A stretch of DNA of 64,000 bases from Pseudovibrio sp. Alg231-02 (GCF_900143565.1 NZ_FREX01000001.1:1131068-1195067); one strand, 5' to 3'; counted from the first letter of the stretch, positions 17,393-27,473 are shown. The notes: generated from the letters alone by a model not told the origin. Program-made: numbers and translations.

Positions 17393-18913
17393 ATGGCAAA
17401 AAAGAAAAGTGCCAAGCTCAAAGCTCGTTTACCGCGTGGATTTGTAGATCGCGGTCCAGCTGAACTGCAGGCGATGGAGCAGATGCTCTCCGTTATCAAG
17501 CAGACTTATGAGCTTTACGGCTTTGAGCCCGTGGAAACTCCAATGTTCGAGTACACTGATGCTCTTGGCAAGTTCTTGCCAGATCAGGACCGTCCGAACG
17601 CTGGTGTGTTTTCGCTACAAGATGATGACGAGCAATGGATGAGCCTGCGGTACGACCTGACCGCGCCCCTCGCCCGTCATGTGGCCGAGAATTTCGAAAG
17701 CCTGCCAAAGCCTTACCGCAGCTACCGCGCTGGTTATGTATTCCGAAATGAGAAGCCAGGACCAGGTCGTTTCCGCCAGTTCATGCAGTTTGATGCAGAT
17801 ACGATTGGTGCACCTTCTGTCTCTGCTGATGCTGAAATCTGCATGATGGCGTCCGACACGATGGAGCGCCTCGGCATTGCTCGTGGTGACTACGTGATCC
17901 GCGTGAACAACCGCAAGGTTCTGGACGGTGTGATGGAAGTGATCGGCCTTTCCGGTGACGAACACGCTGAAACCCGCCTGACCGTTCTACGGGCTGTCGA
18001 TAAACTGGATCGTCTTGGTGTTGAAGGCGTTAAGCTGCTTTTGGGTGAAGGCCGTAAAGATGCTTCCGGCGACTTTACCAAGGGTGCTGGCCTTGGCGAA
18101 GCGGAAGCGGAAAAGGTTCTTGCCTTTGTGGAAGCTGGCGGGGAAACCACTGACCAGACCATCGAGAACCTTCGTGGTTTGATCGCAGACAGCAAAACTG
18201 GTGCAGAAGGCGTTGAAGAGCTAGCAACCATGGGCAAGCTGTTTGATGCAGCTGACTACACCGATGGCCGTGTTCTCATTGACCCATCTGTTGTGCGCGG
18301 TTTGGAATACTACACCGGCCCTGTTTATGAAGCTGAGCTGACCTTTGAAGTGAAAGACGATAAAGGCCGCCCTGTGCGCTTTGGCTCTGTTGGTGGTGGC
18401 GGGCGTTACGACGGCCTCGTTTCCCGCTTCATGAGCCAGCCTGTACCTTCTACCGGCTTCTCTGTTGGTGTTTCCCGTCTGATGTCAGCACTCACTATGC
18501 TCGGCAAGCTTGGGCAGGAAGAAGTTGCAGGCCCAGTGGTTGTATGTGTGATGGACAAGGACGTTGACTCCCTTGCACACTACCAAGCCATGGTTCAGGA
18601 GCTTCGCACTGCTGGTATCCGCTCAGAAATGTATCAGGGCAACCCAAAGCAGTTTGGCAAGCAGCTGCAATATGCAGACAAACGCAATTCACCTTGTGCC
18701 ATCATTCAAGGCTCGCAAGAGCGTGAAGAAGGCGAAATTCAAATCAAAGATCTCATTGAAGGCAAACGCCTTTCTGCCGAGATTGAAGATAACAAAACCT
18801 GGCGTGAGAGCCGTCCTGCACAGTTTGCTGTGAAACGGGATGATCTTGTTGCAGAAGTGAAAAAGCTTCTGACCGCACAGGAAGACGATCGCAAAAACCA
18901 AAGCGAGAACTAA
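17393..18913 (+). CDS. hisS: Histidyl-tRNA synthetase
   Basis: This 506-residue class II synthetase charges tRNA-His. Visible are motif 2 ([22 protein letters not shown]), the histidine-specific [13 protein letters not shown] loop, the motif 3 region [13 protein letters not shown] and a C-terminal anticodon-binding domain. It is longer than the roughly 420-residue Escherichia coli enzyme, as is usual in Rhizobiales/Rhodobacterales, where HisRS co-evolved with an atypical tRNA-His. The ATG at 17393 is retained. Its stop is one base from hisZ, so hisS-hisZ-hisG form an operon coupling tRNA charging and histidine synthesis. Confidence 0.98.
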   Translation: MAKKKSAKLKARLPRGFVDRGPAELQAMEQMLSVIKQTYELYGFEPVETPMFEYTDALGKFLPDQDRPNAGVFSLQDDDEQWMSLRYDLTAPLARHVAENFESLPKPYRSYRAGYVFRNEKPGPGRFRQFMQFDADTIGAPSVSADAEICMMASDTMERLGIARGDYVIRVNNRKVLDGVMEVIGLSGDEHAETRLTVLRAVDKLDRLGVEGVKLLLGEGRKDASGDFTKGAGLGEAEAEKVLAFVEAGGETTDQTIENLRGLIADSKTGAEGVEELATMGKLFDAADYTDGRVLIDPSVVRGLEYYTGPVYEAELTFEVKDDKGRPVRFGSVGGGGRYDGLVSRFMSQPVPSTGFSVGVSRLMSALTMLGKLGQEEVAGPVVVCVMDKDVDSLAHYQAMVQELRTAGIRSEMYQGNPKQFGKQLQYADKRNSPCAIIQGSQEREEGEIQIKDLIEGKRLSAEIEDNKTWRESRPAQFAVKRDDLVAEVKKLLTAQEDDRKNQSEN

Positions 18914-18914
18914 T

Positions 18915-20036
18915 ATGACATTGGGGGATAACCGCAGCTTGGCTTTGGGCCAGCTTTTTCGGGATGCAGGTTATGAAGAGGCAACCCCGCCAATCTTACA
19001 GCCAGCCGATATCTTTTTAGATCTGGCTGGTGAAGATCTCCGGCGGCGCCTTTTCCTGACTACAGGGGAAGATGGACAAGAGCTTTGCTTGCGTCCTGAT
19101 TTTACTATTCCGATTGCCCGACATTATCTGGAAACAGGTATCGCCGGTCGTACTGCGGCATTCTCCTATGTTGGGCAAGTTTTCCGACATCGACCCGGGC
19201 AACTGGGTGAAACCATGCAGGCTGGTGTTGAATCCATTGGCCGCGAGGATGAAGAACAAGCTGATGCGGATATGCTGGCGCTTGCCCTAGAGACTGCTGA
19301 TAAGCTGGGCCTGTCCTCCCCTCGCATTCGAGTGGGTGATGAAGGCCTGTTTACAGCTGTTCTGCAAGCGCTTGAGATTCCAAAGGTTTGGCAACGTCGT
19401 CTGCGTGATGTGTTTGGTGAGCGTGACCGGCTGGATCAGGTTATCACCCGAATGAGTGGTGTTGAAGCCAAGCCGGATGCGAAGCTGGGCTTTCTTGCTG
19501 CTCTTGAGGGTCGGGACCCAGAAGCAGCTGTGGCTGTTGTTGAAGATGTGCTTTCACTTGCGGGCATTTCTGCTGTTGGTGGACGTACAGCTCACGAAAT
19601 TGCTGAGCGCTTCATGGAGCAAGCCGCCCTTTCTGCTGGATCAGGCGTGGACAAGGATGTGATCTCGCGATTGAGCGAGTATCTCAACGTGTCTGGTCCG
19701 CCACCTGCGAAAGCGGTTGAGACCTTGCATGGGTTCGCCAAAGAGACCGGGCTTAATCTGGATGCCTCTATTGAGCGTCTGGCGAAGCGTACCGACCTGA
19801 TGGCAGCGCGTGGTATTGACATTTCAAAGCTGGAGTACTCCGGTGATTTCGGTCGCCGCCTCGATTACTACACCGACTTTGTCTTTGAAATTCATCATGA
19901 ATCCAGTGAGCATCTTGGACAAGTGATCGGTGGTGGTCGCTACAACAAGCTGGTGGAACGTCTTGGTGCGCCAAGTACTGTTCCTGCTGTTGGCTTTACA
20001 ATCTGGCTGGACCGCGCTTTTGAGGGAGCAAGCTGA
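18915..20036 (+). CDS. hisZ: ATP phosphoribosyltransferase regulatory subunit HisZ
   Basis: The 373-residue paralogue of the HisRS catalytic core lacks the anticodon-binding domain. It keeps [34 protein letters not shown] and [13 protein letters not shown]. HisZ binds HisG to form the hetero-octameric ATP phosphoribosyltransferase and confers histidine feedback control; it has no tRNA-charging role. It starts one base after hisS and its TGA overlaps the hisG ATG by one base, indicating translational coupling. Confidence 0.95.
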   Translation: MTLGDNRSLALGQLFRDAGYEEATPPILQPADIFLDLAGEDLRRRLFLTTGEDGQELCLRPDFTIPIARHYLETGIAGRTAAFSYVGQVFRHRPGQLGETMQAGVESIGREDEEQADADMLALALETADKLGLSSPRIRVGDEGLFTAVLQALEIPKVWQRRLRDVFGERDRLDQVITRMSGVEAKPDAKLGFLAALEGRDPEAAVAVVEDVLSLAGISAVGGRTAHEIAERFMEQAALSAGSGVDKDVISRLSEYLNVSGPPPAKAVETLHGFAKETGLNLDASIERLAKRTDLMAARGIDISKLEYSGDFGRRLDYYTDFVFEIHHESSEHLGQVIGGGRYNKLVERLGAPSTVPAVGFTIWLDRAFEGAS

Positions 20037-21001
20037 TGAGCTCTAATCTTATTCTTGCGATACCGTCCAAAGGCCGCCTTCAGGAAATGACCCATGCATT
20101 CTTTGCACGTGCCGGTTTGAAGGTGAAGCGTCCGGGTGGTGATCGCAATTACCGTGGAACCTTAAAGGGCGTGGATGGCGTTGAGATCGCTTTCCTTTCG
20201 GCCTCTGAGATCGCGCGCGAGATTGCTGCAGGTACAGTTCACTTCGGTATCACCGGAACGGATCTGGTCAACGAGAACATCGACCGCCCCGAGGAGAAGA
20301 CGCATATCATCACTGCTCTTGGCTTTGGCCATGCGGACGTTGTGATTGCGGTTCCAACGGCGTGGATTGATGTGTCCACCATGTCCGATCTTGCTGATGT
20401 TGCTTCAGATTTTCGGGCGCGGCATGGTCGCCGCTTGCGTATTGCGACTAAGTATGTGAACCATACTCGGCAGTTCTTCGCGGAAAAAGGCATTGCGGAT
20501 TACCGCATTGTTGAGAGTGCTGGCGCGACTGAAGGTGCACCTGCTGCTGGTTCTGCTGAGTTGGTGGTGGACATCACCTCGACTGGCTCCACGCTGAAAG
20601 CCAACAATCTGAAGATCCCTGAGGATGGTGTGATCGCCAGGTCTCAGGCACACCTGGTGGCGTCCAGAACAGCCAACTGGAATGAGAGTGCTTTGCAGGC
20701 CGCCCGTTTGATGCTGGACCGAATCACGGCGCAGGATAACGCTCACAATTTCAAAGAGATGCGTACTGTTGTCGCAACCCCTGCAAAGGTGCTGGAGAAG
20801 GTTGCTGCTCTTGGCTGTGTTGCCCCGTTCGGCATTGAAGGTTCTTCTTTAGTCCTGCATTGCCCTGCTGCCAGAGTGCCTGAATGTGCAGACATGCTGC
20901 GCGAAGAAGGAGCACAAATGGTGACTGTGACGCCGCTGGAGTATGTGTTCCACACAGCAAACCCGCTGTTTGATCCTCTGGCACAAAAAGTCGCAGGCTA
21001 A
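20036..21001 (+). CDS. hisG: ATP phosphoribosyltransferase catalytic subunit HisG, extended
   Basis: This is the first enzyme of histidine synthesis, joining ATP and PRPP. Residues 1-235 match the short HisG type: [28 protein letters not shown], the PRPP-binding [13 protein letters not shown] and [10 protein letters not shown] further 85 residues follow ([14 protein letters not shown]..., [20 protein letters not shown]), which resemble the C-terminal regulatory domain of long HisG proteins. Short HisG normally depends on HisZ, whereas long HisG carries this domain instead; here both HisZ and the extra domain are present. The domain identification is my inference. A terminator follows. Confidence 0.95.
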   Translation: MSSNLILAIPSKGRLQEMTHAFFARAGLKVKRPGGDRNYRGTLKGVDGVEIAFLSASEIAREIAAGTVHFGITGTDLVNENIDRPEEKTHIITALGFGHADVVIAVPTAWIDVSTMSDLADVASDFRARHGRRLRIATKYVNHTRQFFAEKGIADYRIVESAGATEGAPAAGSAELVVDITSTGSTLKANNLKIPEDGVIARSQAHLVASRTANWNESALQAARLMLDRITAQDNAHNFKEMRTVVATPAKVLEKVAALGCVAPFGIEGSSLVLHCPAARVPECADMLREEGAQMVTVTPLEYVFHTANPLFDPLAQKVAG

Positions 21002-21028
21002 CACCTAAACCACTGAGAAATATTTTTG

Positions 21029-21058
21029 AACGCACCTCTGACCGGGGTGCGTTTTTTA
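21029..21058 (+). terminator. his operon terminator
   Basis: AACGCACC, loop of nine bases, GGTGCGTT, then TTTTATT. Confidence 0.88.
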
Positions 21059-21207
21059 TTGCGTTGATTTGCGTTACTTCCGGTAAATCTGCGTTTTTGT
21101 GTATCTGCAGACCATCTACAGTAATATCAAAATACTCATCCATCCAATTTATGTAAATTTGGCTCTTTCCCTGAGTCACCTAGACACAACCTTGAAGTGC
21201 ATTTCTT

Positions 21208-21228
21208 ATATGTGCTCAATGCACATAT
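21208..21228. promoter_or_regulatory. Palindromic operator-like site upstream of RTX gene 1
   Basis: ATATGTGC, spacer TCAAT, GCACATAT: a perfect 21-bp dyad, 30 bases before the start codon. The block that follows (an AT-rich ATTTATGAAA, then TCGAGGA) is shared with the two other RTX leaders, as is a TGCAT a few bases before. Its repetition at equal distance from three paralogues suggests a binding site for one dimeric regulator. Confidence 0.6.
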
Positions 21229-21258
21229 TTAAATATTTATGAAATTCGAGGAAAACAG

Positions 21259-23757
21259 ATGGCTGCAGATAAAATGCCTCTTGAAGGTGACAACAGCTAC
21301 GGTTTCAAGCGTGGAATAGGCAAAGACTATTTTGGAGGAGCGCCTGATATCACCACAATTCGTTTTGATGGTGACCTCACACTAAGTGATTTTAAGATCC
21401 GCCTGGAAGGTGGCGATCTGGTTTTTTATCTTATCGATCCGGCCAATCCAAATCAGCCGCTTAATGAGATTGCTGATGTTTTTTACTTCGATAACTGGAT
21501 TGCTGGTGATCACGGTATTGAACGGTTTGAGTTTGCTGATGGGACAGCTTTCTCAGACCTGACTGTATCGAACAGCGGCCAAATCAGGTTTTCTGGAACA
21601 GATACTGATGATGTTTTTGTTGGCACTGATGCTAACGAAGATATCTATGGCAGCGCCGGAGCTGATAACATCAATGGTGGCGGCGGTCACAACACCATCA
21701 GATACAACGTTTCCTCTGAGGGTGTAACAGTCAACCTGATTACCGGAGAAGGTTCCGGTGGTGACGCTGAAGGAGATCAGCTTTCTAACATCCGATCTGT
21801 TTATGGATCAGAACATGATGATGTGATTATCGGCGATGCCGGTAACAACGGTCTCTATGCACTGGGCGGCAATGACAGACTAGAAGGCGGCGCAGGTAAT
21901 GATTGGCTTAACGCCTATGGTTCCGGAGACAACTACCTAGATGGCGGCAGCGGGAACGACACGGTACGCTATCGCTGGTCAACATCTGCCGTCACGGTAA
22001 ATCTTGTTGATCAGACGAAGAATGAGGGCGATGCTGCTGGCGACACTTTTGTCTCAATTGAAAACGTCATGGGCAGCGACAAGTACAGCGATCACATCAC
22101 AGGTGATGTTGGCAATAACAAACTCTGGGGTTATGGCGGCGATGACACCCTGGACGGCGGCGACGGGAATGACACACTGCTTGGCGGCAAGGGCAATGAT
22201 ATCCTCAAAGCCGGTAACGGACTTGATATCCTTGAAGGTGGCGCTGGAGACGATGAGTTCTTCTACGGTGAAGGCACCACCACCTTCCGCTATAACCTTG
22301 GCGATGGCAACGACACCATCCATGCCAACCAAGATGAGGATGCCTCTTATAATCAAAAGGTTATTTTTGGTTCTGGGATATCTCCTGCTGACATCACAAT
22401 TACACGTCAGGGAGAAGGCACAGATAAGTATGGCAACCTGCGGGATGATCTCGACCTCCTGCTGACATTCAAAGATGGCGGCAGCATACTTATCAAAGAT
22501 GCATTCTTTTTGGGGCCTAATCCCCTCACTTTTGGCGAGTTCCACTTTTCAGACGGCACTATCTGGAACTGGGAAGTTATCAACGAGAAGCTTGCAGACA
22601 GTGCTGGTGAAGGTGAACCTGCTACCCGACTTACATTTCCAGACAGCGTCGACAACTTCTCTACCAATGCCTTAAACGACCATATCATTCACGCTGGTGG
22701 AGGTGATGATTATATTACAACTGGCGCAGGTGACGATAGTCTCTACGGGCAAGCTGGCAATGACACATTGATAGGTAGAACCGGCAATGACCTGCTAGAC
22801 GGTGGTGATGGTGACGATACGCTCATTGGAGGTGCCGGAGATGACCACCTGATTGGCGGAAAGGGAAATGATACCCTCAAAGGTGGAGATGGTGATGATT
22901 TGCTCGAAGCAGCTCATGGAGGCGATGATATCCTTGATGGTGGGAATGGCAATGACACTCTCCATGCCGGTTCGCCGCATGCAATTCAGCTGCTAGGCGG
23001 CAGTGGAAACGACACCCTCTATGTCTTCCATGGCGCATCTCACATTGAAGGTGGAAAGGATGATGACACCCTTCACTACTATGGTGGCGATATCACAGTT
23101 CACTATAGTCTTGGGGATGGTCATGATATTATTTACGCAAATGGCAAGGCAGGCCCATTCAATAAACTCATCTTTAACGCAGCCATCTCTCCTGACGAAG
23201 TTCTCGTAAGTGGTTCGCTGACGTTTACCTTTGCAGACGGTGGTACGTTACGTCTGGATGATGCCTTCTTCTCTTCAAGTCAAAAGATGTTATTCAACGA
23301 AGTTCAGTTTTTCGACGGAACGGTCTGGACCTGGGAAGACATCCACAAAAAGCTTCTGGAAACTGCAAGTGATAATGCCGAGATCCTTTGGGGCACAAAT
23401 GGTGATGACATCATCAACGGCTTTGGCGGAGATGACATTATTGACGCGGTGAAGGGTGAAAATCAGATTTCCGGTGGTACTGGAGATGATACTATTACCT
23501 GCGGTAATGGCATTGATACAATCATTTTTGGCGAGAACTTTGGCAATGATACAATCATCGATTTTCATGCAAACCAAGGTCACATCGACATTATACAATT
23601 CACAGATGGTGTATTTGAGACCTTCGAGGATGTGATGGCTGCTGCTCGTTATGAAGAAGGTAATACTATCATTCAATTGGATGAAGACAACTCTATTACT
23701 CTTCAGGGCTTTGTTGTTGCTGGTCTTCATGCTGATGATTTTAGTTTTGTTTCTTAA
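21259..23757 (+). CDS. RTX calcium-binding exoprotein 1
   Basis: The 832-residue acidic protein has no N-terminal signal peptide. Nonapeptide GGxGxDxLx repeats occur in three clusters (about residues 130-345, 470-600 and 705-755). They are separated by HCBP-related segments of the pattern LTFKDGGSILIKDAFF...FSDGTIWNWE. Repeats bind Ca2+ and fold as beta-rolls after export. The C-terminus (DEDNSITLQGFVVAGLHADDFSFVS) is typical of a type I secretion signal. No catalytic domain is visible; adhesion, matrix or surface-layer roles are possible. It is the first of three tandem paralogues with separate terminators. No HlyB/HlyD/TolC genes are in the window. Confidence 0.9.
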   Translation: MAADKMPLEGDNSYGFKRGIGKDYFGGAPDITTIRFDGDLTLSDFKIRLEGGDLVFYLIDPANPNQPLNEIADVFYFDNWIAGDHGIERFEFADGTAFSDLTVSNSGQIRFSGTDTDDVFVGTDANEDIYGSAGADNINGGGGHNTIRYNVSSEGVTVNLITGEGSGGDAEGDQLSNIRSVYGSEHDDVIIGDAGNNGLYALGGNDRLEGGAGNDWLNAYGSGDNYLDGGSGNDTVRYRWSTSAVTVNLVDQTKNEGDAAGDTFVSIENVMGSDKYSDHITGDVGNNKLWGYGGDDTLDGGDGNDTLLGGKGNDILKAGNGLDILEGGAGDDEFFYGEGTTTFRYNLGDGNDTIHANQDEDASYNQKVIFGSGISPADITITRQGEGTDKYGNLRDDLDLLLTFKDGGSILIKDAFFLGPNPLTFGEFHFSDGTIWNWEVINEKLADSAGEGEPATRLTFPDSVDNFSTNALNDHIIHAGGGDDYITTGAGDDSLYGQAGNDTLIGRTGNDLLDGGDGDDTLIGGAGDDHLIGGKGNDTLKGGDGDDLLEAAHGGDDILDGGNGNDTLHAGSPHAIQLLGGSGNDTLYVFHGASHIEGGKDDDTLHYYGGDITVHYSLGDGHDIIYANGKAGPFNKLIFNAAISPDEVLVSGSLTFTFADGGTLRLDDAFFSSSQKMLFNEVQFFDGTVWTWEDIHKKLLETASDNAEILWGTNGDDIINGFGGDDIIDAVKGENQISGGTGDDTITCGNGIDTIIFGENFGNDTIIDFHANQGHIDIIQFTDGVFETFEDVMAAARYEEGNTIIQLDEDNSITLQGFVVAGLHADDFSFVS

Positions 23758-23782
23758 CTTTTGCGTATAGCACTAAACTTCA

Positions 23783-23815
23783 AAGCCTCGGCACTACCGT
23801 GCCGGGGCTTTTTCG
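23783..23815 (+). terminator. RTX gene 1 terminator
   Basis: AGCCTCGGCAC, loop TACC, GTGCCGGGGCT with a T-run: an 11-pair stem with one G-U pair. Confidence 0.93.
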
Positions 23816-24018
23816 TAACCACATACTGAAAGTTATGACGAAAACCTCTCCAGCCGTTTTGAATAAACTTTACATCCTAAATTGCGATGCACCTTGTAAA
23901 AGAAAATTCTCTGTAAGTTATTGTGGATTTTAATATTTCTTCGAACCAACAAGACCGAATATTTGTATTTCTTACCTCACTTTGGGTCAGCCACACGCAA
24001 TCATGAGCTGCATAAATA

Positions 24019-24039
24019 TTACGTGCAATCTGCACATTT
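24019..24039. promoter_or_regulatory. Operator-like site upstream of RTX gene 2
   Basis: TTACGTGC, spacer AATCT, GCACATTT: same half-site spacing as at 21208, with one arm less symmetric. The preceding GGTCAGCCA..CGCAA..CTGCAT block also occurs before RTX gene 3. Confidence 0.55.
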
Positions 24040-24071
24040 ATAAAAATTTATGAAACTCGAGGATTGTGGCC

Positions 24072-25469
24072 ATGAATATCCAACTCGGAAGTGGCGATGA
24101 GAACTATACTACTACTAGTTCTGAAGACCACCTTGTTTTAGCCGGTGCAGGCAACGACACTATTATAACTGCTGCAGGCGATGATCGGCTCTACGGAGAA
24201 GCTGGGAATGACAGCCTAAGTGGTGGAGAAGGTGATGATTACCTGAATGGTGGCACTGGGGATGACATTTTGTCTGGTGGTGCCGGGCGCAATACTTACT
24301 TCTTCGACAGAGGCTATGACAAAGACGTTATTGCTGACACTTCGGGTGATGATACCGTTCAGTTTGGCTCAGATATTACATTGGATCATATTCGAGTTGT
24401 CGCAGGCGGTTCTGAAAATCAGGACCTCTTAATCTACCTCATTGATCCAGAAAATCCGGATAAACCGCTCGATGAGATTACCGATGTTCTAACAATCCGA
24501 AACGGAGCGCTTGATACCTCTCCATCAATGCAGTTTAAGTTTGCTGATGGCACGACCCTCTCTAACATCGCACTTAAAGAAGATGGACGTGCGAAACATT
24601 ATGGCACTGCTGGAGATGATAATTTCATCGGTAGTACTGGCAGAGATGAAGTCTATGGTAGTGCTGGAGCAGACACAATTGATGGCAAAGAGGGCCATAA
24701 TATTGTGAACTACCTTCTTTCAACTGAAGGTGTATCAGTGAACCTCGATACAGGCGTGATGACTGGTGGTTTTGCTGAAGGTGACCAGCTCACCAATATT
24801 GATGCCATTATTGGTAGTTGGTATGACGATGTTCTGATTGGCGATGACAACGACAACTATTTATTTGCTCAAGCTGGTAACGACCATCTGGAAGGCGGTG
24901 CGGGAGACGATGAGCTGAATGCATATGCCGATGGTTCCGACTATCTCGATGGTGGTGAAGGCAATGATACTGTCCGCTATCGTTGGTCTACGTCTGCTGT
25001 TACGGTGGATCTGACAGATCAGTCCAACAACACAGGTGATGCTGCTGGAGATGTTTATGTCTCTATCGAAAACATTATGGGCACTGACAAGCATAGCGAC
25101 CACTTAACTGGTGATGCGAATGCCAACAAGATTCATGGATACGGCGGTGATGACACCATCTTCGCTGGAGCTGGTGATGATACCGTCATTGCAGGTGATG
25201 GTGATGATGTGATTGAAGGTGGTGCTGGGGACGATGCGTTCTTCTTCAGATCAGACTTCGGTAACGACATCATCACAGACTTCACCGCAGGTGCCGGGTC
25301 TGAGGATGTGATCCAATTCGCAGCTACATTCGATAATGTTGCAGATGTTCTTGCTGCTGCGAGTGATGTTGGTTCGGATACTGTTATCTATGTGGATGAT
25401 GACACTTCAATCACCCTGCAGAATGTTTCTGTAGCTGATCTCCATGCTGATGATTTTGCATTCGTTTAA
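24072..25469 (+). CDS. RTX calcium-binding exoprotein 2
   Basis: About 465 residues. An early GGxGxD cluster (residues 20-75) is followed by a conserved 90-residue segment (DLLIYLIDPENPDKPLDEITDV...FKFADGTTLSNI) that also occurs in RTX proteins 1 and 3. A second long repeat cluster and a C-terminal secretion-type tail ending ADLHADDFAFV complete it. The ATG at 24072 is preferred: GAGG lies at proper spacing, whereas the GTG at 24066 is too close. The last 174 codons are almost identical in DNA to those of RTX gene 3. Secretion by an unlinked type I system is inferred. Confidence 0.88.
   Translation: MNIQLGSGDENYTTTSSEDHLVLAGAGNDTIITAAGDDRLYGEAGNDSLSGGEGDDYLNGGTGDDILSGGAGRNTYFFDRGYDKDVIADTSGDDTVQFGSDITLDHIRVVAGGSENQDLLIYLIDPENPDKPLDEITDVLTIRNGALDTSPSMQFKFADGTTLSNIALKEDGRAKHYGTAGDDNFIGSTGRDEVYGSAGADTIDGKEGHNIVNYLLSTEGVSVNLDTGVMTGGFAEGDQLTNIDAIIGSWYDDVLIGDDNDNYLFAQAGNDHLEGGAGDDELNAYADGSDYLDGGEGNDTVRYRWSTSAVTVDLTDQSNNTGDAAGDVYVSIENIMGTDKHSDHLTGDANANKIHGYGGDDTIFAGAGDDTVIAGDGDDVIEGGAGDDAFFFRSDFGNDIITDFTAGAGSEDVIQFAATFDNVADVLAAASDVGSDTVIYVDDDTSITLQNVSVADLHADDFAFV
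24948..25469 (+). repeat. 522-bp duplicated 3' half, copy A
   Basis: From GATGGTGGTGAAGGCAAT to the stop codon this block matches 26743-27264 at a constant offset of 1795 bases with no indels and only scattered substitutions. Upstream parts of the two genes are much more diverged, pointing to recent gene conversion or tandem duplication. Confidence 0.9.
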
Positions 25470-25493
25470 GTGATGGAAAATTGAACATTTATG

Positions 25494-25530
25494 AAACCCC
25501 AGCGTGTCTCCGCTGGGGTTTATTTTTTAC
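25494..25530 (+). terminator. RTX gene 2 terminator
   Basis: AAACCCCAGCG, loop TGTCTC, CGCTGGGGTTT, then TATTTTTT. Confidence 0.93.
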
Positions 25531-25703
25531 AAGCAGCACCAGTCAAATAGACATTAACGATCACGATGAGCGGCAAGTTACGTATCACTGCTTAGATATA
25601 GATTTCGGGATCCTGATATTTTACCGGATTTCCCCAAAATTCTGAGATTTCTCTAATTTTGTATTTTTAGTCAGCCAAGCGCAACTTCTAAACTGCATTA
25701 ATT

Positions 25704-25724
25704 TTATGTGCATTTTGCATATAC
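25704..25724. promoter_or_regulatory. Operator-like site upstream of RTX gene 3
   Basis: TTATGTGC, spacer ATTTT, GCATATAC: same layout as at 21208 and 24019, with one imperfect arm (GCAT for GCAC). It is followed by the shared AT-rich ATTTATGAAA block and the ribosome site. Confidence 0.55.
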
Positions 25725-25752
25725 ATAAATATTTATGAAACTGAGGAAGAAA

Positions 25753-27264
25753 ATGTCCAAGTATACAGAACTCGGTAATGGCAATGATTATTTTAGCGAC
25801 TATGGGTACGATACAAATGTTGTCTTCGCAGGTGGTGGCAATGACACAGTAATTACTACTGATGGTCATGATCGCCTCTATGGTGAAGATGGAAATGACC
25901 GCCTGAGCGCAGGCAACGGTCACGACACTCTTAAAGGCGGAGATGGCAACGATACTCTCAGTGGTGGGGATGACAATGATAAACTTTATGGAAACAATGA
26001 TGATGACCAACTAGCTGGTGAAAATGGCGATGATTACCTAGACGGAGGCAAAGGCGAAGACAGATTATTCGGCGGAGCTGGCGATGACACCTACATTTTC
26101 GACAAAGATTACGGTAAAGATAAAATCATCGAGACTTCAGGTAATGATACAGTCCAGTTTGGATATGGCATTTCACTAGAAAACATTAAGATTGCCGTAT
26201 CTGAAGAGCGAGCAAATGATCTAAAGATCTATATCATTGACCCATCAAACCCGGACCAACCTCTAGATCAGATTACGGATGTTCTGACAATTCAGGATGG
26301 CGCACGCAATGGCTCTCCGATTGAGAAGTTTGTGTTTGCGAATGGGACAACACTCTCGGATTTTTCCATCCAGGAAGACGGCAGAGTCAGGTATCATGGC
26401 ACTGATGGGAATGACACCTTCACAGGCTCTTCTGCTAATGAGGAAATCTATGGCAGCGCTGGCGCTGACACCATTGATGGTGGCGGCGGTCGCAATGGCA
26501 TCAGATATACTCTCTCGGAAGAAGGTGTGAATGTCAATCTAGCTACCAACGAGAACACTGGCGGCCATGCAGAGGGCGATCATCTCACAAACATCAGTCA
26601 GGTTTTCGGGTCTCACTTTGATGACGTTATCGTCGGAGACGACGGAAATAATGGGCTGTTTGGCTTTAGTGGCAACGACCGCCTAGAAGGCGGTGGCGGT
26701 GATGATGAGCTGAATGCTTATGGCTCTGGTGCTGATTATCTTGATGGTGGTGAAGGCAATGATACTGTCCGCTATCGTTGGTCTACGTCTGCTGTTACGG
26801 TGGATCTGACAGATCAGTCCAACAACACAGGTGATGCTGCTGGAGATGTTTATGTCTCTATCGAAAACATTATGGGCACCGACAAGCATAGCGACCACTT
26901 AACTGGCGATGCTAATGCCAACAAGATCCATGGATACGGTGGTGATGACACCATCTTCGCTGGAGATGGTGACGATACCGTCATTGCAGGAGATGGTGAT
27001 GATGTGATTGAAGGTGGTGCTGGGGACGATGCGTTCTTCTTCAGATCAGATTTTGGCGACGACATCATTACAGACTTCACCGCAGGTGCCGGTTCTGAGG
27101 ATGTGATCCAGTTCGCAGCTACATTCGATAGTGTTGCAGATGTTCTTGCTGCTGCGAGTGATGTTGGTGCGGATACTGTTATCTATGTGGATGATGACAC
27201 TTCAATCACCCTGCAGAATGTTTCTGTAGCTGATCTTCATGCAGATGACTTTGCATTTGTCTAA
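25753..27264 (+). CDS. RTX calcium-binding exoprotein 3
   Basis: The 503-residue paralogue of RTX protein 2 has a longer N-terminal run of GGxGxD repeats (about residues 18-95). These are followed by the LKIYIIDPSNPDQPLDQITDV-type segment, a second repeat cluster and the same C-terminal tail (ADLHADDFAFV). The start is placed at ATG 25753. The upstream in-frame ATG at 25735 belongs to the ATTTATGAAACTGAGGA leader block that is untranslated in front of the other two genes, and GAGGAAG then serves as ribosome site. It is predicted to be exported without a Sec signal. Confidence 0.88.
   Translation: MSKYTELGNGNDYFSDYGYDTNVVFAGGGNDTVITTDGHDRLYGEDGNDRLSAGNGHDTLKGGDGNDTLSGGDDNDKLYGNNDDDQLAGENGDDYLDGGKGEDRLFGGAGDDTYIFDKDYGKDKIIETSGNDTVQFGYGISLENIKIAVSEERANDLKIYIIDPSNPDQPLDQITDVLTIQDGARNGSPIEKFVFANGTTLSDFSIQEDGRVRYHGTDGNDTFTGSSANEEIYGSAGADTIDGGGGRNGIRYTLSEEGVNVNLATNENTGGHAEGDHLTNISQVFGSHFDDVIVGDDGNNGLFGFSGNDRLEGGGGDDELNAYGSGADYLDGGEGNDTVRYRWSTSAVTVDLTDQSNNTGDAAGDVYVSIENIMGTDKHSDHLTGDANANKIHGYGGDDTIFAGDGDDTVIAGDGDDVIEGGAGDDAFFFRSDFGDDIITDFTAGAGSEDVIQFAATFDSVADVLAAASDVGADTVIYVDDDTSITLQNVSVADLHADDFAFV
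26743..27264 (+). repeat. 522-bp duplicated 3' half, copy B
   Basis: Counterpart of 24948-25469; it encodes the second repeat cluster and secretion tail of RTX protein 3. Confidence 0.9.
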
Positions 27265-27289
27265 GTGATTAGAAATTGGACAGTTATGA

Positions 27290-27322
27290 AGCCCCGGCAA
27301 TTGCTTGCCGGGGCTTTTTTTA
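27290..27322 (+). terminator. RTX gene 3 terminator
   Basis: AGCCCCGGCAA, loop TTGC, TTGCCGGGGCT followed by seven Ts. Confidence 0.95.
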
Positions 27323-27473
27323 TAGCGCAAATCACGAGGGTTGCTTTGAGGGGTGGCGAGTTGGTGACAGATGTTGGGGTACCCTTAATGTAGGTAGGTA
27401 TTCCCTTGCGTGCGGTGGGTTTCTTCAATAGCAATGCGCTGATTGATAGAAAAGTTATTTTAAGGAACGCGAC

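Noticed and set aside
21239-21259. Conserved ATGAAA in the RTX leaders as an alternative start codon
   Set aside because: It is out of frame with the first two RTX genes and only by chance in frame with the third; the shared GAGGA then lacks a downstream role.
22054-22545. Minus-strand frames within the RTX genes
   Set aside because: Repeat-driven shadows of GGxGxD codons; they recur at homologous positions in all three genes.
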